Part shown: positions 53,288 through 64,000 of the stretch, piece after piece
How positions within the stretch are numbered: position 1 is the first letter of the stretch
Layout of the letters: each line of letters begins with the position of its first letter
Position numbers and translations under genes: made by a program
The notes under the pieces: model-generated
Database searches by the model: none
The model's input: the letters and a program-made list of their open reading frames with translations, nothing else
What the model was told of the DNA's origin: nothing
Origin: Streblospio benedicti
Lineage: Eukaryota; Annelida; Polychaeta; Spionida; Spionidae
Direction of reading: 5' to 3'
Assembly: GCA_019095985.1 (NCBI GenBank)
Contig: CM032659.1
Coordinates: 14,977,530-15,041,529 of the forward strand
Length of the DNA: 64,000 nt

Positions 53288-55781
53288 TTTTGATTTTCTA
53301 TAAAAAGACCAAGATATGATTAGTTTAAATTAAAGTGAACATTAAAAGCTGTCTTCTATTTATATAGGTTCTAATAGAAATCACACCCTGGAACTCACAA
53401 TAAGCAAAGCCAAATTTACCAAAATCGAATTCCCTGAAAACTCCTTGCGAGGATCTGTTCTTAAAAATTACCCTCATTCTCCTAATGCATTTAGCCTGTT
53501 TCTGACCTATTTTCTTGAGGGGTGGCGGCAGAAAGGGTGTGCGTGTCCATGATGGAGATGCATTTAGTATAATCTAGCTGGACCTATTTAGATGGGGATG
53601 AGGTAGAAAGGGTTAAGGAGTGGGTGGAGGCGGAAGGAAGGGTAGATGAGGGTGGAATATTAAATTGTTCCGCATGTGTTTACCAGGGGTAGCAGGGATA
53701 ATAGAGGGATCAATCATTGCCATATACAAATTGTGTAAATGCCATATGATGATGGAAGGGGATTTTGATTTGGGATAATGATTAGATAAGGGGATCAATC
53801 ATTGCCATATACATGCAGTGTGTATATGATGATAGAAGGTGCATGGAGGTGTCTAATCTGTCACAGACCTGTATACTAACTGGAGCTGGCGTGAGGGTTT
53901 GGGAACAGAGGGAAGGACGGGAAGGGAGGAGCTTTTAATGTGTTCGGATCTCATCTGTTTCAACCCGAGCAGCGCCGGAGACAGCTGGTAATTTGATCGA
54001 ATTTTGAACGTGACAGTGAGCGATAATAAAAGTCATCGTGAAAACAACGTGATTTTGTTGCCATTGAAAATACGACTTGTTACAGAATTACATTAATAAT
54101 AAACCACTACTTGATGCAAGCATAACAGTTGTATATCTATTGATGGTGCACTTACAGTGGCTGTTAATTTAATTTATTGCTTGGTGTTTACTGAAAACAC
54201 CGGCTATAATGCGTTATGAAAGTAGTAATAAGTATTTTATTTGTACGAATTTTATAATAATTTGGTCTATACACTGTGCGTGATTGTGACGCACAAATAT
54301 GGTCGAAAGTACATATTTGTTAAACTTTTAACATGATAATAGTTTTATTAATATTAGTAAGGTGAAAATGTAATGTGTTTGGATATTTAATGTGAACATA
54401 AGAAGATAATAGTTTCGTTTATATAAAACATACATTTCACGTGCAGGTGGTTTTGTGCGGGACAGTTTTTAGGGGTACCTGCAATTGACAATTGTGGGTA
54501 CCCCTCTAGTGAACAAATCGCCATCTTTTGGGTTACTTCCGAGTTGTTATATTCATTAAAAATAAGTAACATTATGCCAATATTGAGCGTTGAATTTGGA
54601 TGTTCAAACTTGATGAGCGTATGATGTGTTATTTATATAACATTCAGTGAATCGGAATTATAATATTTACTAGTAAAGGTGTGTATGTCTCATAATAATA
54701 GATATTTTTCTGTCAAAAATGTACTTGTCAAAATTTTGACACGACTTATGGAAGGCAACACCTATTTCCTGTTCATAAAGTAAACTTTTTTTCCTTTGGT
54801 TACAGTTTATATCAATATTGAATACACCTATACAGTGCTTACATATATTTTCATACATCATTTTTACATGAAGAGGAGTATAGATCTACCTCCATATATA
54901 TGTAGTCTAAATTTGCACTTAGACAACCCCACCACCACCCCACCCCCCCCCTCTTAAAATTAACATGGCTACTTAATTTACATTAAGTCTTAAAGAGTAT
55001 CTTTTTATAATTCCCTTATATATTTTCACTCACATAAGAGAGACTGTAACGAGAATTGTCACAATAATCTAAAAAAATTAATCTTTGGTCATTACACTTC
55101 AAATCTTTCATAACCATCAGACAAGATATTAGTTTGGTTCCAGAAGCGATTTTCATCACAGTCGTGATAAACGACCAAGCGATAACACGTTTGTATACAC
55201 ATAAAAGTAGATTTTCTTGTGAATAACAGGAAGGACTGGAGTATATGAATGATATTTAAAAATCGTGCTAAACAGCGGTTAATTTCTTACACTCGGCAAA
55301 ATGGCCTGCGCAACCAGGCAACGTTACTTCATCATATCATGTGCGGAGCAAGCATATGCAATTTGATAATTTTCTTCTATAGTAGGTGTAGGAAGCTTGA
55401 GTTTTCCATGTTATTCAGAGCACGACCCCAATTTCTAATGCCGATGCTCTTTTATGATGTGCAAAGAGTGGACAGATTCTTATCATAAGGGAATAAAATC
55501 CAAAATATACCCAGATACTTTTGCGATCAGTTACAAGGCAGCTGTGGACTTTTTTTTTTAATAAAAATCATTGAAATTTCATGAATTTTGAATGTTTGTG
55601 TATTTTGTTTTGTTGCATACACATGAAACAGGTAAATTTGTACTTCAAAGAACCTGTCTTATGTGCACACCTCTGCGAAAGTGTTCTCCCAAGACAGGTG
55701 TTCTTAAAAGTGATGTGTCCATATGTGGATTAAGTTTCACTGTGTATCGGTTTATAAAAGATACATTATTGATTATTTCAG
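53288..55781. other. Divergent spacer between EFTUD2 and WIPF
   Basis: It should contain both promoters. The most GC-rich part is 53880-53990, where ACAGCTG|GTAATT at 53987/53988 could be the donor of a WIPF untranslated exon (weak). A direct repeat, GGATCAATCATTGCCATATA, occurs at about 53706 and 53793. A short palindrome lies at 54471-54505. A C-rich patch is at about 54925-54952. No coding sequence is supported. Confidence 0.4.
54471..54505. repeat. Short palindrome
   Basis: AGGGGTACCTGCAATTG and CAATTGTGGGTACCCCT flank a single A; 17-bp arms with one dinucleotide mismatch. Could be a footprint or cruciform; function unknown. Confidence 0.5.
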
Positions 55782-55791
55782 ACATTCAAAG

Positions 55792-58700
55792 ATGCCTCCA
55801 CCTCCCCCACCACCACCAGGACCACCTCCGCCTCCAACTCTAGGTTTGGCTAACACCACACCACCTAAACTCAATAAGAATGAAGGCAATGCACGTGCAG
55901 CACTCTTGGGGGATATTGGGAAAGGTGCAAAACTCAAATCCACAAAACATCTAATGGTGGATAAATCAAAACCAGTGATTGGAAGTAAGTATATGATTCA
56001 GCCATTTAAACTTGAACCAGTGTAGCTCAATTTGTTGGTTAGTTTAGTTGATATTCCATTCATACATACATCAGTACAGTCTAATATAAAGCAAGGGACT
56101 ACCATTGAATGCCAACCACCAATACATCTATTTGACATCACAGTTCTGATTGGAAGTTCATTTATCCTGGATTTGATAGACAAACGTAATCATTATAGTT
56201 TTAATCAGGATAATACACGCAATTGGAAGCAAATTGCTTGTATTATCCTGATTAAAACTATAATGATTACATTTGTCTGACATCACAGTTGTTTTAGCAC
56301 TGTTTTGTTTGATTAATTGGTAATGACACCCTAAATGTATCTGCAAATTTTTTTTCCACTTGTATAATATAGTTTTATAGTGATATACAATTTTTCATTT
56401 CAATTTTTCATTTTAGTCGGTGAATGTTTTTTAATGTCCAGAATGACATGAATGCCATAAGATGAAATTGTAGACATGTCCTACTGTTAGTACAACTTTC
56501 TCATCCTGTCCTAGTCCCTAAACTCAAGGTTGTGCAACTGTTTGCCAGACTAACTGTCAGTGATTTGATGGAGCCAATTACATACAGATATATAGGTCTG
56601 GGACCAATATTATCAATCAAATCATCAAATCAAATGCTAATTTTTTTGGAAGGGATTTGATTTTATAATTTGATTTATAAATCCTGGTCCAAGAACTATA
56701 TATTATTGGCTCTATTGACCCATAGATGACCGTATGACTCAATATTCCATGGCCCAATGTAGCAAGTCGTCGTCCCGTTTTTGACCTCAAACTTATGAAA
56801 TTAACAGTTGGAAGCCTGTTCCGGATTGGATATCCTTCAATGTATGCATTCTAATGTATATTTTTGCTTGATTTGTGCTTTTTTGATAGCGATCATGATG
56901 AATATTGTAAGATGATTGAAAGTGACTAAAATACACCTTTTAAAATGACATCTCCGAGCATTCATTTTGAGTTGAGGGCGAAATCAGCTCAGTGTTTGGA
57001 AAATCTTCTTGACAAATAAAGCCATAATCCTGTTACTATGTCTAAAAACCAAATATATACCATTCATTTTACACGTGTCAATTTCGGTTAAGAAATATGA
57101 ATTTACAGTGGCGATGGGAAACGTTTTATCTTCAACATTCAATAGTAGAATGGCGATTTTCTTGGACATTTTCAATGTCAAATCAGTCTGAGTCGATGGT
57201 TAATTAAAGGTTAAATGACTGAGAGTTAGTCTGGCAAAACCAGGATTGGCAGGGGTTTGTACAGGTGTATTTTATTAACAAGTGGTTTAAACCATACTGT
57301 ACAAAGTGAGTTTCTTGTAGTAAAACTGGACAAAACTAATTAATTTATGGATTTATTATATCTATTTATTTATGATGCAAATTTCCTTTTATTATTTTGT
57401 TGAAATTTTGGTCGGGGAAAATCATTGTACGTTTAACATAATCATTGCTCTGTATATTAGCATGCTTGTTTAGGAAGAGGGTGTGATGAATTTCGTGGCA
57501 ACTTTTATTACAGATGCTAAATCAGGCCCTCCAGCAGGTGGGATGGGTATGGGTGGGATGATGGGTGGTGGCATGATGCTGCCTGGGGCTGGCCCTCGGG
57601 CGCTACGGCCTGCCAATGTCACCAGACGAGGGTCAGCCCCAGGGGTCCCTCCATCACCCACCAACCCTGTCCCACCTTCACCCAGACAAAAGTTTGACAC
57701 AGTGGGTCGTAAACCATGGCAACAGCCTCCCTCGTCACCTTCATGGAACAATCACGGTACTATTGATGTGGTGCTAACACTTGCACTCGGCACCTCTGTG
57801 TGGGTAGAATAGTGGTCATCTTGCAATGATCACAATTGAACACTTGCAAGATTTAGCATGTTCAGTATGAGAATATTGTTAGTTTTGTTATAAATACATT
57901 TTGAATGTTTGAAAACATCTTAAATATTCATATTTTCTTGCGTTGAAGACTTTGCTGCAAGACTATTTCAAATGTACATATTAAGTCATTTAATCCCAGT
58001 TAAAACTGTGCTACCCACACGGATCTTAATCTTGCCATTTTTATTTCTCTTAACTAATTCTAGGTGTTACTCTGAGGGGCGTATTCTTCTTGCTTTTTAA
58101 TACTCTCACCTTTGATATTCGTAGGACAGCACTAATCGCGTGACTTAAAAACTGACAGTGACAATCATATCTTATAAATTTGCTTTTTCGACCATCAGGT
58201 GCATAAGCATGTGAAAATAATTTAAATCTAGTGTTTGTTAAGAATCTAGATGTTGAGTTATACAGGGTCAGGATTAAGTGGAAAAGTGTTACTCGTCAGC
58301 AGGACGAGTAACCCTCAAATATCTACTCGTCCTGCAAAAATGTACTTTGTCCTCCTTGTACAAACTCTATATCTGTATGACAAATTATTCAGAATTGCTC
58401 CTCGTCAAAAGGACGAGTTTCTAAAAATTAGCACTCGTCCTCTACTAGTATTTACTCGTCAATACGAGCGGACGAAAGTGGCTAATCCTGACCCTGGTTA
58501 TAGTGTATAGTTTGTACTGAGAAGGAATAGAATATAGTTTGATGTTAAAAAATTGAGTGAATATATCAGAATTTATAGATGATTGACATGTCTGCCTAGT
58601 TCGACTCTCATGGAAGGACTCTAGTGACAGTTTTTTTTTAAATAATAATAATATGTTTAATTTCTTTCATTCTTGCTTGAGAGTTGACATGATTGGTTTC

Positions 58701-61700
58701 ACTTTCAGATCAGCATCATATTGTTGTTCATAGTTTTTGCAGTCATAGTTTGCTTGTGTGTTAGTTATTAGTAGAAAGGAAGTAATTGTTAAAAAAAATG
58801 AGTCAGCATTTAGTGTAACTTTGCACTTGGTTTGTATTTTTTATTTTCTATACCAGTGTATTTAGAAGTGAATCTATATGCATTTCTTGATTTGAAGTAG
58901 GTAGATTTTTAATGGCGATATATTAAAGTTTCTTACATCTTTTTACATTTTTACCACCAAAAATAATGACACTGTTGCAGAAGAAAAGTTACACTCAAAA
59001 TCAAATATATTTCTTAAGTATAGGGACACATTTATTTGTCATCTTTATTTTATGATAATTATTTCGATATACACAGATTTGATATCTTTAGAAATTGGCG
59101 CCATTGAATTTGTGATTTTATTAATGATCACTGTTCAAGAAAACCCTGTGATCAGTTAGAAAAATTATCTGCAATGGAAATTTACATAAACATCCCACTT
59201 GATCCGTTAGGAAAACCAGGTTCAATGCATTATAGGTAGTAGTATGCATGGCTTTACATTGTCTGTATTAACAAAGGTTATATTCTGCAGATAGAAAACA
59301 AACCTTGAATTTAGTTAATGTTTGATTATATAAATATAAAAATGACAAAGTCTATTATGGATATTAACCTTCCCAACATTTACCAACGTTTTTTTTTTTT
59401 TATCAAGCAATACATGTATATGCTATGGGCCATTCATATAGGTACCATCATATTTCAAAGTTCATTTTGTTTTATCAGAAATACAAACCAGCAATATCCC
59501 ATGTGATACCTAATATTGTGGTGATTATTTTTGTGGACAGCTTGCCATGTTACTTTTTCAGTATGAAAGAATGACATGTTTTACATAATTTGAACTATAC
59601 ATTTACATATAATATGCTTTTTAATTTGTGGACTGCATACAAGCAGTATACCTAAATGACCCTGTGATATTGCACATTTTCATAATGAAAGGAATTTATT
59701 GTAATGATAAAATATAGCTAGACCAAACAGCTGTATTATCAGTTTTTGTTGGCTTTGTAAACAATACAATCACTGGCAAATGATGCTGCAGAACTTGAGT
59801 GCAGTTGAAAAATTTTCCTAATACAATGCATCCGTATTTGAAACTTCGCTTAACTTCCTGCACCGTACTAAGAATCTTATTCCATAAGCAAGTGGAATTG
59901 AAAGCTGAAAAAGGGCTATTTCAAGCCTGTTTATCACACACTTTCACGAAGTAAACATTGCCAGTGTTAATAGCATAAATATTAAGGTAGCTTGATTGTA
60001 AGGCTCAAGATCTTTTCTGATACAGTACATCCATTCGACAACTTTGTAGTCCCAATTGAGGTTGTCTTTATATGAAGGTTCACAAGTCTCTTGAAAGTTT
60101 GGGACAGTAATGAATGGTGTTATTATAGGGGTGGTCTTACTTGGAGGTTACACTGTAGTTGTTTTTTTATTATGAGAATGAACCATGTTCATTTATCACA
60201 ATAACCAATAAGTGAAGTTTACTATTATTGGTGAATAGTAGGGAAAAAATTTTTTTTTTTTTTAGAGCTTTTGCTTGAGAGCTACAATGCTACTAATTCG
60301 GGGAAGTCCATGCATAAAATGGTATTGAAAAGAAGCTAATAGAACTGATGCCAGCTCACATTGTTATCATTATTTTCTTCTTTTTTTTCTTTTTTTTTCT
60401 TTTTTTGAGAAGAAGGCTTTGAGTCAGGTTTGATAAACAAAAGGCCTATTCTCACAAATTCCTTAGGCTGAAAAACAAAAGAATATTTGTGATTCCTGCA
60501 AAATCATTTTGTTTATATAAACAATTCCAATAGATAACTACTGAAGCGTGAAACTAGTGATATTCATGGATGGTAGCATGTTCACATCTACAGCATATTT
60601 ATATTGAAAGGCTTCCTCATTTACATGAATCAAGCATTTTTAGTGAACTGAAGATTTAGTATGACACATGACATTCATGTGCAAGGGGCAAAATGAATAA
60701 TTGTGCTTGACTTACGATTGAAGATAAAGTCACATTATATTTTTGTCTGATCCATTCTTGTCCAGTATTGAAACAGAAATCAACATATAGAAGTTGACAC
60801 ATTGTGTGTACAAAAGCCACACATCTCAAATTCAAAATATACAAATGCAATTAATGGGATATTTTTCTTTAGCAACACAGTCACTATATGAAAAAAATAC
60901 TACTGTGCGAGTTTTGTAGATATAGTTCGTTCAAGATACTCTCTAGGTAGCACATCATGGATTACCATGAAGTTGACAACGTATTTTAGGTAGCGTGCAA
61001 CACATTTGACGCCAAGCATTTTTTATTGCAATGAACTTTGTAATACAAATTGTTCTATCAATAAAATGGATATATATTTTTCAGCTTGATTCTGACTTGT
61101 TGATACAAAGTTCATCTTATCACTTTCAACATTTTCATGACCATTTCTCTCAGAATGCACCAACAGCATCTCCAATCATGTAGCAGCCTCAAACGACCAC
61201 CACGTGCCCAGCAAACAGCCTCCCGATCGTCCAGTGCCGCCCAAACGCCGCTCCACGGCTAAAAAGCCGGCCCCCCCTCTACCACCAGGAGAGCCGCCCG
61301 GGGTTCACCCCGCCAGCACCGGCGGGGGAAGCGGTACTGATGTTGCCCCTGACATAGCATGGCCAACAGAGAGGCAGGGCATTGTGGATATGGCGGTGTT
61401 TCTCACTGCTTCATTAGTGACCTTTTCAAAGTGAAAATCAACCAAAGTTTTTTAGAAATGAATGTTGAATGGTCATTAGGTTGCGGTTATGAAACGTCGA
61501 CATTTTATAATGTCCCATATTTTTCATGTTGTTTATTGTGTTGATGTTTTTATTTAATTTCAGTGTGTTCGTTCCTAGATTAACTAAATAGAAATACTAA
61601 AACTGTGTCATGGATACTATATGTAGGTCTACTTACCTGTAGGCTTTACCTGCAAATTATCTCCTTGATTATTACTTACCTTTTACACAAAGAAACAAAA

Positions 61701-63167
61701 TTAAATATTTAGGTTTAGTGGAAGCTCTTTGGCTCACTTCATAAATTGGATTTTTAAAATGCAGTTCGCCAACTTTGCATTATATGAACTAGATATAGAG
61801 TAAACATGACATCAGATATATTCATGTTTATATGCTATTAGTATTATGATAATTGGTTGTATGCGCTGTCTATTGATGTTTTGTCTTAACTTAGTGTAAT
61901 GCTGCTTTATAATGTATCAGATTCATTTTCAATGTGCAGAGACAAAGGTCTAGGTATTAGCAGTAATATTTAGAATTAGGAAAAGTAAAGACAATTAATT
62001 CAGAATATCAATAGTCAGAAATTTTAGCCCAGGACCATCCTAAATCTTTACTGACATTTATGACCCAACTTGCTGCATGGTTTGGACCAAGTCTTCACTT
62101 GTTAAAGCAAGATGACTAAATATCTTATTTAAAAATATTCTTTTTTCCTTTGCAGGATTGCATGACCCCGAATTGTGTTCATTATAATTTTCTCCTGTAT
62201 TCGTCATGTTTATGTACCTTTATTTTGCATGTTATATACAATAACTTTTTGTTGTTCAATTTAGTTGGTCACTTGCTTCATTCTTTTTTGCAATGTTCAG
62301 TTTTTACTTTCTACAATAATACTCTTACAAAAGTAAAATGAAAATAGAAAAAATCGAAAATAAATTGCCAAGGGAATTATAGTCTGATAGATGGACTGTT
62401 GGATACAATTAATAGTGTACAAAGCCAGAATGTAATCACTCATGAAATCACTTTATGTTAAACCAGCGTAAAAAAAGTTTTTTCTTATAGTGTACAAACA
62501 TTTTGTTGGAAAAGTTTGTTTTAGATTTGCATACTACGCATGATAATAAGTCGTGAATTGATTGGAAGGCAAAATGCTAAAACAAGGTTTTCAATTGCTT
62601 TTGCATTAATTATTCGTGCAGTTGCAAAACTTGAATCTCTTGAGATTTTTATTGCCTATTGTAGGCTCATGGATCTGCCTTGTATCTGTTTTCTTTTGTT
62701 ATATGTATGCATTTTACATTGATCCGACTTAATGCATCAGTCACATGAGTTGTGTTATAATTGTAAGGGGTCATTTTAAATCACCCGTATCCAATGTCTA
62801 ATCATGGCTTGTACACAAAACTCTTTGTGTAACCTTAATGTGTCCATTATTTTTTCTGATACCAGATCAGAGAGCAGTTCAGATGTTTATAGGCAAAAGA
62901 AGTGCTTATCTTGCCATTTTAATCTTCACAACGTTCCGCCCCCAAAAAAAGTTCTGATCTGTGTGTGAGCGACCACTGTATGGTGTGTGTGTGTTGTAGG
63001 TTCTGGTGGTGCCTCGTCGGGCGGTGGCACCGTGGGCCGGGCTGGGGGCGGCGGCGGGGCGGATGGACCCACCCAGGGTGGAGGCGGCCTCAATGTGCCA
63101 GCAGGCCTCGGAGGGCTGTTTGCAGGGGGCATGCCACAGCTACGCAAGACCGGAAACAGACCCGATG
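55792..63167 (+). CDS. WIPF1: WAS/WASL-interacting protein family member, N-terminal exons (partial)
   Basis: Exons 55782-55984 (ATG at 55792), 57514-57756, 61154-61333 and 63000-63167 keep phase 1 throughout, and the gene runs off the right edge. The first exon has the family's N-terminus: MPPPPPPPPG and further polyproline (profilin-binding type), then a WH2 actin-binding motif at about residues 33-50 (RAALLGDIGKGAKLK). Exon 2 is Gly/Met-rich, then Pro/Ser-rich with GRKPWQQPP. Exon 3 has PPDRPVPPKRR and PAPPLPPGEPP, plausible SH3 ligands. Exon 4 is Gly-rich and ends with GLGGLFAGGMPQLRKTGNRP, closely matching the vertebrate WIP motif. The family stabilises WASP/N-WASP and links it to actin. 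The WASP-binding C-terminus is outside the window. The symbol is family-level: vertebrate paralogues 1-3 cannot be told apart here. Confidence 0.88.
56179..56277. repeat. Near-perfect 46-bp inverted repeat in WIPF intron 1
   Basis: Arms 56179-56224 and 56232-56277 differ at only two positions and are separated by 7 nt. ACATCACAGTT occurs just outside both arms (about 56136 and 56281), possibly part of a larger element. Recent foldback origin is likely. Confidence 0.75.
58263..58496. mobile_element. 234-bp foldback MITE with 6-bp target-site duplication
   Basis: Perfect 14-bp ends CAGGGTCAGGATTA and TAATCCTGACCCTG, flanked on both sides by GTTATA (58257-58262 and 58497-58502). The interior repeats ACTCGTCC and its complement GGACGAGT several times in alternating orientation. 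No coding capacity. CAGGG-type ends recall hAT elements, but the 6-bp duplication is short for that group. Confidence 0.75.
60021..60157. mobile_element. pogo-like MITE in WIPF intron 2
   Basis: The left end TACAGTACATCC and right end GGAGGTTACACTGTA fit the 35427-35608 family; the inner GGTGGTCTTACTTGG is shared. Termini diverged. Confidence 0.5.
61334..62999 (+). other. WIPF intron 3
   Basis: AT-rich with no element I recognise. The open frame of exon 3 continues to 61434, but the phase-1 donor GCG|GTACTG at 61333 joins correctly to the next Gly-rich exon. Confidence 0.55.
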
Positions 63168-64000
63168 GTGAGTAACTTGGCTGCCATATCAGAAGCTGTC
63201 TGTTGATTTGTATTTAAGTTGGTGTTGAATGGAATTGATTTGCAATAGAGGCTATTATTTACCCATATACCAGACATGCCAACCCCTACGGATTAGTCGT
63301 AGTTACTACGAATTTTGATGAACATTTTACAACTACGACCAGTTAACAGCATACTACGAAATTCTATACAAATCACCAAATTTATGGCACTTAATCAAAG
63401 ATTGGGAAGACCATGCGCGATATTAACTAAAAAAATCCCGCATGCACAATAACACTTATATTCGCCATTCCCATGCATAGTTTTTTCACTCCTCATCAGT
63501 ATTAAATAATATTTGGTCATTTAAATAGTCTACAGTATTGATCGCAATGCAGCCATATTAAACAAAACAGCCCAGCACCCTGGCAGCAAATCTTAAAAGC
63601 CGCGCTATTTTTAGACTAGACTAGCACCAACTTAGTCTATATTGATCGGGGCATTTGCATGTTTTATATTGACATGAACAAGTTGATAGCGGGAAAATGA
63701 AAGTAAACCTCTTAAGACTTTATTAGCCACTTAAGTGCTTAGATTATTGTTTATATTTTTTTATATTCTTTTAGATTACAAAAACAAGAAAAATCATTTA
63801 TTTCAAATTAGATATATAATGCATCCAAATCATGTGTGTGTAAACTGTACTAGCTATGTCATTATATTGCCAATGACAAGTACCATAATAAGTTGTTTCG
63901 TGTTTTCCATAAAAATAATGTAATAAAAACTTTCGCAAAAAACAGCCTACCTAAAAAAATGTGATAAAAAATAAGCATTATTATAAATGATAGAACCAAC
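63168..64000 (+). other. Start of WIPF intron 4
   Basis: The GTGAGT donor follows exon 4. A stretch at 63265-63365 with ACATGCCAACCCC and repeated CTACGA words looks like a transposon end, unassigned. The remainder is AT-rich. Confidence 0.45.

Larger units (their letters stand above)
57757..61153 (+). other. WIPF intron 2
   Basis: About 3.4 kb, AT-rich with T runs at 60250 and 60380. It holds the MITE at 58263-58496 and a pogo-like MITE at 60021-60157. No exon recognised. Confidence 0.55.

Noticed and set aside
57470-57751. Minus-strand frame with PPIIPPIPIPPAGG
   Set aside because: Shadow of the Gly/Met-rich WIPF exon on the other strand.

Overview
The window is from a metazoan nuclear genome. 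Five multi-exon genes with GT-AG introns are interrupted by long AT-rich, repeat-laden introns and spacers. The style (many short coding exons, (CA)n tracts, small foldback elements, frequent TACATGTA palindromes) suggests a marine invertebrate with a polymorphic genome. I cannot fix the phylum from the sequence alone.

Layout, left to right. (1) 1-5613, + strand: the 3' exons of an unrecognised, low-complexity, probably cytoplasmic protein tail. (2) 5614-12928: intergenic, with foldback elements and one 1.24-kb terminal-inverted-repeat element. (3) 12929-28370, - strand: an eight-exon rhodopsin-class GPCR. Its 5' half lies in two tandem copies (22764-24790 and 26547-28440) separated by a transposon-like gene fragment. 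A TATA/Inr core promoter at 32260-32294 fits its transcription start. (4) 33764-38240, + strand: a six-exon secreted serine-protease homologue that has lost catalytic His and Ser. (5) 42818-44806, + strand: ATPAF1, a mitochondrial F1-ATPase assembly factor. (6) 45730-53287, - strand: a complete 20-exon EFTUD2, the U5 snRNP GTPase, convergent with ATPAF1. (7) 55792-63167 and beyond, + strand: the first coding exons of a WASP-interacting protein (WIPF), divergent from EFTUD2.

The genes do not form a pathway; this is ordinary animal gene order. The most unusual region is the GPCR locus. Neither duplicate carries all four 5' coding exons intact: one keeps exons 2-4, the other exons 1-2. Part of the second copy also reads like an interleaved mosaic of two sequences, which points to either real reciprocal decay or a haplotype-merging assembly artefact. 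Other good leads are the dead protease, a short-repeat tract of donor-like GTGAGT motifs abutting a GPCR 3' splice site, and several small foldback families, some with clear target-site duplications.
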